From Chromera velia (lineage: Eukaryota; Sar; Chromeraceae): DNA of 16,684 bases. This document shows positions 8,316 to 15,330 of the stretch, piece after piece. Every line of letters starts with the position of its first letter. Position 1 is the stretch's first letter. The stretch is taken from the NCBI GenBank assembly GCA_018398765.1, contig JAHBMJ010005061.1:57012-73695 (forward strand), written 5' to 3'. The notes under the pieces were generated by a model. That model was not told where the DNA came from and searched no databases. It saw nothing but the letters and a program-made list of their open reading frames with translations. The position numbers and the translations under genes are program-made.

Positions 8316-8454
8316 ACAGTAAGTCAGTGACTTAGTGAGGAACCCTAAGAGGTTAACCTCAAATCTTATCTCAAATATCAAATATTTGAGGTTGAAGCTC
8401 AAATCAAATCAAATCAAATCAAATCAAATATAATCAAATCAAACATGGTCACTA

Positions 8455-8789
8455 GGCCTCACCCCAATATTTAGCAGCTATAGCAACTTTACCTACTATA
8501 TAGCTAATACTAGTAGCTATAGCTAATTTTTAGGCTAATTTAGAACATAATTAAGCGATAAGTGATAAGTGCTTTAGTGGTTTAGATCATATTAATAAAG
8601 TCTGTTTGTATATATCTAGGTATGTATATATGTAATGACAATGTATATATATACATACAAGTGAACTGCTAGTGTAAAGAACCAAACTGCGTCGATCGTG
8701 GTTGCTAGACACTAGACGCCTATTTATAGGCCGATGGCGATGGCTACCCTAAAACGATAGTGTGACACAATTTAAATTTAATTGTGATA
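8455..8789. other. AT-rich spacer with short inverted repeats
   Basis: Contains repeated TAGCTA/CTATAG words near 8475-8530. TATGTATATAT (8621-8631) pairs with ATATATACATA (8647-8657), a potential hairpin with 11-bp arms. Just before the next repeat, TGTGACACAATTTAAATTTA and the following bases form an imperfect palindrome. The first eight bases are the right target duplication of hAT copy 2. No gene is visible. Confidence 0.5.
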
Positions 8790-9258
8790 CAATACTGCTT
8801 TGTCCCTCCTGTTCGGCCACCTTATGGCGTCCAGATAGAAGGTAAAGCAAGGACAAGAACCTTAGGGAAGACGTAGAGAAGGAATGTGAGCAACACTTAT
8901 TCAGGCAGCAGTTTACAGAAGGTTTAGCTCTAGTCTAAGAGCTATCTGGGATTCCAATCAGCTAGGTTCATTCTATCATTGCACAATCTCTACTTATACT
9001 CCTCTCTCTCAGACTCTCGATCTCTCTTGATCTATGGTAAACAGACATCAGACTCAAACGATGCTATCCGTTGCTTGAGTAACATGTTGCATGCTTGAAT
9101 ACGAAGGTCAGACTCGATCGATTTCAACAATTTTGATCGACGCGCGCGACACGTATGAAATAAAGCGCGGCGGCGGAGCCTGGCGTCGGCACGCGGGCTC
9201 ATTCAGATATAGCGCATGTGAGGGTCCAGAGGGCAGCGCCACAGGGTAGGACTCCACA
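8790..9258. repeat. Long direct repeat, copy A (LTR-like)
   Basis: This 469-bp copy matches 11655-12120 along its whole length. By eye there are about 17 substitutions, nearly all transitions, and one 3-base gap (TGC at 8796-8798). If read as an LTR it would begin TGCTTTGTCC and end CTCCACA, the usual TG..CA form. ATAC lies immediately outside both outer ends (8792-8795 and 12121-12124). Against a simple LTR pair, (ACA)ATAC also precedes copy B on the inner side, and no convincing primer-binding site or polypurine tract flanks the interior. Two independent insertions of the same dispersed repeat remain possible. Confidence 0.8.
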
Positions 9259-9720
9259 GATCCCCCCCAGCTACAGACAAGAAAATCGCATCCCCGCGAT
9301 TAGCCAGACACATTCGAGCATGCGCAGAAAGGGAAAAAAAGCGAGCAAAAGAACACGATCAACCAGACATAATGCAAACCCATACAACCAATAGAACACT
9401 TCAAAGCATGTAGTCGAAGGAATGAAATTTCGAACGTCCTCGCACCATGACAGATGCAAAGAAGAGCAAATCAAAACAACAGACATCAACGAACGAACGG
9501 CCGTGAACGGCAGCCGGTCAGACCTATCGGAGGGAGACGCCTGGCGGTACACCGTCTGGCTCCACGCAGATGCTCGCGTAGAGACGGCTAGCTCCACCAA
9601 GGCCCCCATCAACTCCCGTGCTACGAGGGAGAGAGGCGATACCCAGAGAACCCAGAGGGCCTCCAAAGCACCGGCATCCCCCTGCAGGGAGAAGATGTAG
9701 AACGGACACAGAGACATGCA
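9259..9720 (-). other. Weak minus-strand coding candidate
   Basis: Two overlapping minus-strand frames compete. One is a 148-residue hydrophobic frame (9271-9717). The other is a shorter frame ending at the TAG at 9526-9524, which follows a good acceptor (CTGCAG, exon from 9681) and encodes GCRCFGGPLGSLGIASLPRS and on to PPGVSLR. After that stop the minus strand becomes T-rich like the 3' flank of the first gene, which favours a last exon. Neither product resembles a family I know. Confidence 0.2.
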
Positions 9721-10807
9721 TGGGCTGTCCCCTCGCTTTTTCTTCTTTTCTCGTTGAACTAGATATCTCTTTAAAGATTTTTTCTCCTTTTGCTCCTCCT
9801 CTACTCATTTTTTCTCCACCTCTTCCAGTCTCTTTTTCTTAAATTAAGAAGGAAGCCAGGGATAACCCAAAACGTTTCAAAGCAGTAGAAGGAAGTGAGA
9901 AGGAGACAGTGAATGAAAACGCCCCCTCGTATGCTCGTACTCTCAGCCACATGAGGGGTCTGACTCCTAAGCCACACGCAAAGAAGAGAAGCCGAGAGAG
10001 AAGAAAGGTCACTCTTCTAAAAGGAGCTCCAGAAGGTCCAAATGCGTGGCACATGCGGCGCTCGGCTTGTTGCTCTCGCAGTCTGCCTTTTTGATGCTCA
10101 GCTTTGCAATGAGCTCACCTCCCCCCCAAGTTTAGTGCAGGGGCGCAAGGGCGGTCACAGGCAGTCGCGGGCATGCGCGGGCATAAGCATATGGCGGCAA
10201 CAATCAGGCAGTCCTCTGCCCGCGTTTCATATGCAGCTGACGTAGGGGTAGGTGATCGACTTCGAGTTGAAACTTCTCGTTGATAGAAGGGCTCGGCCGT
10301 CTCGTCGAGCATAAATACATTTCGCGCGTGTCAGCGGCTGCATAAAGGGAGGGAGGGAAGGGACCGGACACATTGCAGACTGCCCTGCTCTCTTCTTTCT
10401 GTCTCGTTTCATCCCTTTGCTGCTCCTTTCGATACATGAACTCTTGACTCCGGGCAAAAGGCCGGCAGCCCCATGCAGATGCTTTAGTCATGCTCAGTCA
10501 TGGTCGTTTTACTTACTACTACTTTGTATGCTTTCGGCCAGCCTCGATTCGATTCGCTCCCCCCACCCTAAAGAACCCCCTCTTCCCGCCCTTTCCCCCC
10601 CTTTCCCTCCCTCTCCCCCCTTCCCCATTGTCTCCCCTTCTCCCTCTTCCCCCATGACCCGCTTTGCCCTTCCCGATCCCTGTTAAAAATTTTGCCGGCG
10701 CCGGCGAGAGATGAGGCGGCAGCTGCCGTGTGCCCAACTCTGTCTCTCAGTAGGTCTGCCGCGACCTTTCTGCCTCTCTTGCCGTCGAGGGCAGGCTCAA
10801 TATCATT
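9721..10807. other. Low-complexity region between direct repeats, no supported gene
   Basis: The plus strand is T/C-rich at 9730-9840, A/G-rich at 9845-10025 and almost pure pyrimidine at 10556-10657. A GCCGGCGCCGGC palindrome occurs at 10694-10705. ATAAATA-like and CATAAAG motifs near 10310-10345 could belong to a promoter, but no start downstream is convincing. The many open frames here reflect base skew rather than coding constraint. Confidence 0.4.
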
Positions 10808-11224
10808 TTGTACCCCTTCTTTACTTCCCCCTCCTTCCTACTCCAGACTCGCTGCATCGGGGTCCCAGAGCAGAAGGCCTTCCCCGGCTGGCACACCGGC
10901 CAGCGTCGCTACGTTGGTCCGTGTGGTATGCTGCCACCTGTCCCTTCTGTCTGTTTAATATGCATGCAGAGTTTCACGCACTTGATCGAACGGCCACTCA
11001 TCGAACGATCCGTACGACACCCGGACAGCCAGAAGCGACAAGCTTTCTCTTTGAAGAAAATGGCAGCATTGCAGGCACATGGAGAGACGAAGGGCATCTT
11101 CTTGTATTTGGACGCTGCCGGAGGACTAGTCCAGGCAGACCCAGACACGCTGGAGGTGTTTGCAGGCCACAAAGGTGGTCAGCCTCGCGTAGACAAGCAA
11201 GCAACCAACAGCAAAGACAAGTGA
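10808..11224 (+). CDS. Candidate coding region, unknown function
   Basis: The frame is open for 138 residues. The early part contains an acceptor-like tract (TACTCCAG, about 10846-10853) followed by VPEQKAFPGWHTGQRRYVG. A possible 50-nt intron-like stretch (GTCCGTG ... ATGCATGCAG, about 10918-10970) separates this from a hydrophilic C-terminal part with KKMAALQAHGETKGIFLYLD and GGLVQADPDTLEVF, ending NSKDK and a TGA at 11222-11224. The C-terminal part looks like real protein in this frame, but an overlapping frame (10711-11283) is also open. I do not recognise a family. It could be the 3' end of a small gene or a captured fragment inside the repeat-bounded segment. Confidence 0.3.
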   Translation: MYPFFTSPSFLLQTRCIGVPEQKAFPGWHTGQRRYVGPCGMLPPVPSVCLICMQSFTHLIERPLIERSVRHPDSQKRQAFSLKKMAALQAHGETKGIFLYLDAAGGLVQADPDTLEVFAGHKGGQPRVDKQATNSKDK

Positions 11225-11283
11225 AAGTGATCAGCCGACACTCACCCGGAAGATGGAGACAGTTGCAGAATCAAAAGACATAA

Positions 11284-11493
11284 AAAAAGCATTCTACTGG
11301 CCATTTAGATTGCGATCTGCTCGTACTAGGCGGCATTCTCAATCATTATGAAATCAGGCTCCTCGAAACACCAAGCAACGTCTCCACCATCGGCTTTGGC
11401 GACCTCCAACGATCTTCGGGCTCTCCATCCAAGGACAAAGGCAAAGTTCAGGATTGGACTCGAAGGGGATATCCAAAAAAGGGCTCCAGGTAG
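11284..11493 (+). pseudogene. Fragment with potassium-channel-like pore motif
   Basis: In the frame opened after a TAA at 11281-11283, 69 codons reach a TAG at 11491-11493. They include LVLGGILNHYE and STIGFGDL (11383-11406). T-I-G-F-G-D is the selectivity-filter signature of potassium channels (known variants TVGYGD and TIGFGD). The residues just before it (LLETPSNV) do not look like a normal pore helix, and the following part is hydrophilic (RSSGSPSKDKG). The sequence CCAG/GTAGCT at 11486-11493 could be an exon end with a donor. I read it as a possible relic of a channel exon, or a chance match. Confidence 0.25.
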
Positions 11494-11654
11494 CTTGGGA
11501 TGCAAGGGGACGCTGAATTCCCCTACTCACGGTCTTTGCCTGACCGTGTCCATATCGTTGCAATCGGTTTCCAACTGTTGCGCAAAAGGACAGGTCTGAT
11601 CTCTATCACAGAAGGTATACGAAAGTTGATACTCATCGAGCTGAGCGTTCACCA

Positions 11655-12120
11655 CAATACTTTGTCCCTCCTGTCCGGCCACCTTATGGTGTCCAGACAG
11701 AAGGTAAAGCGAGGATAAGAACCTTAGGGAAGATTTAGAGAAGGAATGTGAGCAACACTCATTCAGGTAGCAGTTTACAGAAGGTTTAGCTCTAGTCTAA
11801 GAGCTATCTGGGATTCCAATCAGCTAGGTTCATTTTATTATTGCACAATCTCTACTTATACTCCTCTCTCTCAGACTTTCGATCTGTCTTGATCTATGGT
11901 AAACAGACATCAGACTCAAACGATGTTATCCGTTGCTTGAGTAACATATTGCATGCTTGAATACGAAGGTCAGACTCGATCGATTTCAACAATTTTGATC
12001 GACACGCGCGACACGTATGAAATAAAGCGCGGCGGCGGAGCCTGGCGTCGGCACGCGGGCTCATTCAGATATAGCGCATGTGAGGGTCCAGAGGGCAGCG
12101 CCACAGGGTAGGACTCCACA
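11655..12120. repeat. Long direct repeat, copy B (LTR-like)
   Basis: Partner of 8790-9258. It is also flanked by a 9-bp direct match CCACAATAC at 11652-11660 and 12116-12124, although part of the right-hand copy overlaps the repeat's own conserved end. That could be a target duplication of a solo insertion. Confidence 0.8.
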
Positions 12121-12130
12121 ATACCCTATA

Positions 12131-12163
12131 CACTAGTACTAGTGACATAAATAATTATGTCAC
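12131..12163. repeat. Adjoining palindromes after repeat B
   Basis: CACTAGTACTAGTG (12131-12144) is a perfect 14-bp palindrome. GTGACATAA (12142-12150) pairs exactly with TTATGTCAC (12155-12163) over an ATAA loop. The two overlap by three bases. Confidence 0.75.
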
Positions 12164-12283
12164 AATAGGTGTGATGAAACAGTTAGAGTAAGTTAGATGT
12201 GATGAAATTGTCAGACAAAAATTGAAGTGATCCTAAACTTTCAAAGTGACTAGCTTGAAATCTTCAGAGTCGTTAAAGTTCAG

Positions 12284-12410
12284 ACTCACCTCATTCACTC
12301 GATCACTCACCTCACTCACTCATTCACTCACCTCCCTTACTTACCCCACCCACTCACCTACTCACCCCACCTACTCACCCACTCACCTCACTCACTCACT
12401 CACTCACTCA
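12284..12410. repeat. Imperfect ACTC simple repeat
   Basis: About 125 bases are built from ACTC/CACT/CACC tetramer variants and are almost free of G. The end nearest 12410 is the most regular, with five CACT units in a row. Translated, it gives a Thr/Ser/His/Leu-rich frame that is not a gene. Confidence 0.85.
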
Positions 12411-12553
12411 AAACTGGAGAAGAGCAACGAAGGGGTGCGCAGCGGTTCATAGAGCAATTCAGGCATAAACTGCTGCTCGGGAGTGTTGCTATCCCAAGAG
12501 TTAGCCTAAGGGAGATGCTGGTAGTCTACAATGAGACGGGACATGGCTTGACG

Positions 12554-12558
12554 GTTTC
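12554..12558. repeat. Left 5-bp target-site duplication of LTR element
   Basis: GTTTC directly precedes the TG of the 5' LTR and is repeated exactly after the CA of the 3' LTR (15162-15166). Confidence 0.85.
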
Positions 12559-12920
12559 TGACGAATCTTAAAGTATTTTGGCGAGACCAAAGGCATAATA
12601 CGTAAGGAAGTGGAAGGTTGTATGCAAGCGCGCACGCTGTGTGAGCGTGTGCATTTAATTTGCCTGCATACATGCAAATTGCATTGATTCAATTACATAA
12701 TTTCCTCATACAGTTTGCAGTCTGAGCAATACAGAGCATATCGATTGGAATATAATTATGTCCAGATCGAAGTGATTGTACTAAGAAAATATGCAGACAG
12801 ACTCTCTAAGAACGGCGATAGATATATGAATCACGAACAGTAGGGAAGCTGAACCAGAAGGAGAATTTGAGATCTCTCTTCCCCATGACTGTAATTTGAT
12901 GATTCATAAGAGTTTCATCA
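12559..12920 (+). repeat. 5' LTR
   Basis: Begins TGACGAATC, ends GTTTCATCA. It matches the 3' LTR without gaps over 362 bp. It contains an internal palindrome-rich segment TGCATTTAATTTGCCTGCAT near 12650-12670, shared by both LTRs. Promoter and polyadenylation functions are expected of an LTR but cannot be located precisely. Confidence 0.9.
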
Positions 12921-12922
12921 GG

Positions 12923-12941
12923 TGGTGACACGGAAGTGGGG
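12923..12941 (+). promoter_or_regulatory. Possible tRNA primer-binding site
   Basis: TGGTGACACGGAAGTGGGG lies two bases after the 5' LTR. Starting with TGG (complement of the tRNA 3' CCA) at this spacing is what LTR elements use for minus-strand priming. The cognate tRNA cannot be assigned from this window. Confidence 0.5.
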
Positions 12942-14420
12942 CAGACCGTCCTTGTGGTCTGTTACGTAGCATCTTCTCTTGTATCAAACAGGATGAGGGG
13001 AGTAAATTTATCCGCAATTTTGAGAGAATCTTCACGTGTACTAGCGTTTCTATCGATGGCATCGAAGTGCAGCCGAAGAACCTAAACAACAAGTGCAAGG
13101 TGTTGAAGGATGAAGAGAGGGTAGAGCTGTAATCTTGACACCCTGCCAAAAAATTTGCTGCCAACGCCATTGGAGCCGCCAACTTGAAGAGCATCCATGC
13201 CGATATCGAGAATGCCTTTCGAATGGAAATACAGGACTTGGTTTTTTAGGATGGGCCTGCCAGGTACCTGATTTCCCTCTTCAAGGTTGCTGGGCGAGCC
13301 AGCAGAGAGGCTGGTCTGAATTCCGTGACCATCAACGACGACTTCTCTGAGTGCGCAGACCTCTGATTTTTCATCACTAACCAGGTCAAGCTCTGGCTCC
13401 CAGAGAAGATCAAAGACGGTATTGTAAACAAGCTTGGACGGGTTTCGTCCATGATCCTGCTCGACAAATGCCTTCAAAGTTGCCTGTGTCCTCGCATTCG
13501 TCCGATCCCAAGTGAGATTCAACCTGTACTCCCTTATCTGGCAGAAATTCATCCAGCTTATAAAGACAGTCGAAAGAAGACAGCTTCAAAGACAAAAGCC
13601 TGCCCTCTACCTTGATGAGATCCAGACCCTCCTAGCCGAGATAGCGGAGATCGAGCTCCCCATTCGCACAAAGGATAAGTGGGACAGAAACTGTCCTGCA
13701 GATCAAGAAGACAAGATCCAGAAGCTTGACCTCAGGGAAAACGCCCCTTTCATTTCGATAATCATGGGCATTGCCTCTGAGGGCCTCCTCTCAGGCAACA
13801 GACAGCAAAATATTAACAACAGAGTGGAGGGGTACACCTGGGATTATGAGACGTAGATGGATATTTGGGGGACAAATTTGGGAAAGACACTCCCTGACGA
13901 GGTATACAAGCCCCCTCCCCCTCAGCCTGGTAACATCGTGAACGGTATGCGTGTACCTCACCCTTACGAGAAGGGCACGTACGTAATGAAAGCCGCAGGT
14001 CCGCTGATGGGGTTGCAGGACCCGAAAAGTTGGGGCAGAGCAGGGGGGCAGAATATCTCCCAGACAGAAGGGAAAGACAAAAAGCAGAAAGGACAGAAAC
14101 AGAAAAACAGAGAGAACAGAAGATTTACACAGCATGCTCAGAAAGAGAAAGAGAAAGAGAAAGAGTGGGCAAGTGGTAATGTGCAGAAAGGGAAAGAGCA
14201 GCAAGGATACCCACGGGGAAAGGCATGGCTGGTGGCAGCAGAGACGGCGATCAACACTGCCTTGAACAGTCAGATCGTGAAGGATGATCCTGCTATTGCG
14301 GCAGTGATTGAGAGAAGATGGAAAGAGAACCCGGATGCCTTTATCGCGGCGTATGTCAAAATGAAACCGACAGGAGGCAACAAGTCAGGAGGGTGGAAAG
14401 ATGGTTGGGAAAGTGAGTAA
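12929..14420 (+). pseudogene. Gag-like coding region of the LTR element, broken
   Basis: The first part reads in one frame from about 12929. It includes FSCIKQDEGSKFIRNFERIF, AIGAANLKSIHADIENAF and KVAGRASREAGLNSV, but is interrupted by TAA 13130, TGA 13136, TAG 13247 and TGA 13364. A frame change somewhere between about 13470 and 13615 leads into a second frame. This runs through LDEIQTLLAEIAEIELP and GLLSGNRQQNINN to TAG 13854-13856, then continues open to TAA at 14418-14420. The last part is Pro-rich, then very basic with a KEKEKEKE run encoded by a GAAAGA repeat (about 14138-14165), then IAAVIERRWKENPDAFIAAY and a Gly/Trp-rich end (GGWKDGWESE). No CCHC knuckle is visible. Assignment as gag rests on position between LTRs and general character, not on a named domain. 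Confidence 0.6.
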
Positions 14421-14799
14421 AGAGTGAAAAAAAAATAAAAATGAACAGCACCTCGAAAAGAAAAGGATACAAAAACAGAGAACTCTCTCCTTGTCTATGA
14501 TTTTTCAGTCTTTTTCTCGTTCTCATGCATCATACAAGTGAAAACAAGAGTCGATCGTTATGTCTGGATGAAATTTGAGAACACTCTTTCACCAGACAGA
14601 ATGTCAGAGATCTCTCTCGCTTTGCTTGCAAACTTGTCTTCAAATGTATTGACGAATTCTTTGAGGCAAAGTTCTCACTTCAATGATAAATGAAGAAAGA
14701 CAGAAAGCAGATGAAGTATAGACGACGTCATGCCTTGTTCGAACAATAAGTCAAAAGGAGAATAAAAGTACCGCTCCGCTCAAAAAGAAAGTAATGCGC
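14421..14799 (+). other. 3' internal untranslated segment of LTR element
   Basis: No coding signal. AAAAAGAAAG at 14782-14791 is the nearest purine run to the 3' LTR and ends 8 bases short of it, so it is only a weak polypurine-tract candidate. Confidence 0.4.
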
Positions 14800-15161
14800 T
14801 GACAAATTTTAAAGCATTTTGGCAAGACCGAAGGTGCAATGCGTAAGGAAGTGGAAGGTTGTATGCAGACGCGCGCGCTGTGTGAGCGTGTGCATTTAAT
14901 TTGCCTGCATACATGCAAATTGCATTGATTCAATTACATAATTTCCTCATGCAGTTTACAGTCTGAGCAATACAGAGCATATCGATTGGAATACAATTAT
15001 ATCCAGATCGAAGTGATTGTACTAAGAGAATACGCTGACAGACTCCCTGAAAATGACGATAAACGTATGAATCACGAATAGTAGGGAAGCTGAACCAGAA
15101 GGGGAATTCGAGATCTCTCTTCCCCGTGACTGCAATTCGATGATTCATAAGAGTTTCATCA
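14800..15161 (+). repeat. 3' LTR
   Basis: Begins TGACAAATT, ends GTTTCATCA. Same length as the 5' LTR; the differences are almost all transitions. Confidence 0.9.
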
Positions 15162-15166
15162 GTTTC
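15162..15166. repeat. Right 5-bp target-site duplication of LTR element
   Basis: GTTTC, identical to 12554-12558. Confidence 0.85.
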
Positions 15167-15330
15167 GGCTTGTATGACAAAGGTTGCGCTGCATAGTTTG
15201 AACGAGTTTGCCTAGGAGTTTGCGCACAGCTGTACGTTTTTTTTGTGGGGTCATACACGTACGCTTTGTTCATGCGTGCATGTACGCATGCAGTCCGCGC
15301 AGCCCGCAATGGCTATGACGCTGCCCTGCG
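15167..15330. other. Short spacer between LTR element and hAT copy 3
   Basis: No gene. It contains a T run (15238-15244) and alternating CATGCGTGCATGTACGCATG near 15271-15291, another palindromic TGCATG-type cluster like the one at 4921. Confidence 0.4.

Larger units (their letters stand above)
7330..8454 (+). mobile_element. Non-autonomous hAT copy 2 carrying foreign sequence (Pack-type)
   Basis: The 1125-bp element has the same termini as copies 1 and 3 (TAGTGACCATG ... CATGGTCACTA), five TTTGA pentamers at the left and a longer ATCAA-type array at the right. Its left ~255 bp match copy 1 closely up to GATGGTTTGCTCTCAA (7571-7586), and its right ~140 bp match from GACAGTAAGTCAGTGAC onward (about 8316). 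Between these it carries no BED finger or transposase but ~730 bp of unrelated sequence with an open reading frame. Perfect TIRs and a perfect 8-bp duplication show the composite element transposed as a unit. It probably used transposase from a relative such as an intact version of copy 3. Confidence 0.88.
12559..15161 (+). mobile_element. Complete non-autonomous LTR retrotransposon with gag-like frame only
   Basis: This 2603-bp element has LTRs of equal length (362 bp each) starting TGAC and ending CATCA, flanked by a perfect 5-bp duplication GTTTC. The interior (12921-14799) has a possible primer-binding site two bases after the 5' LTR and a decayed coding region. The only product seen is gag-like. 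There is no protease, reverse transcriptase, RNase H or integrase in any frame, and the interior is too short to have held a full pol. It fits the known class of gag-only non-autonomous elements (TR-GAG type) that borrow enzymes from relatives. The LTRs differ at about 34 positions by eye, roughly 9 percent, indicating an old insertion. Confidence 0.88.

Noticed and set aside
9259-9290. Primer-binding site after repeat A
   Set aside because: The sequence following the repeat (GATCCCCCCCAGC) does not start with TGG, and no polypurine tract precedes repeat B, so LTR status of this pair stays unproven.
10711-11283. 190-codon plus-strand ORF
   Set aside because: Overlaps the better-looking frame at 10808-11224. 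Its Arg/Pro-rich product looks like an off-frame reading of GC-rich DNA.
12284-12410. CRISPR-like or tandem regulatory array
   Set aside because: The units are 4-base variants without spacers, so it is a microsatellite.
12246-12452. 68-codon ORF with Thr/Ser/His repeats
   Set aside because: It is the translation of the ACTC simple repeat.
13082-13552. 156-codon minus-strand ORF
   Set aside because: It lies antisense to the decayed gag-like frame of a plus-oriented LTR element. The sense frame shows more protein-like sequence, and the antisense frame has no recognisable motif.
13791-14204. 137-codon minus-strand hydrophobic ORF resembling membrane segments
   Set aside because: The Leu/Phe-rich product is the antisense of the Lys/Glu-rich GAAAGA tract in gag, an artefact of purine bias.
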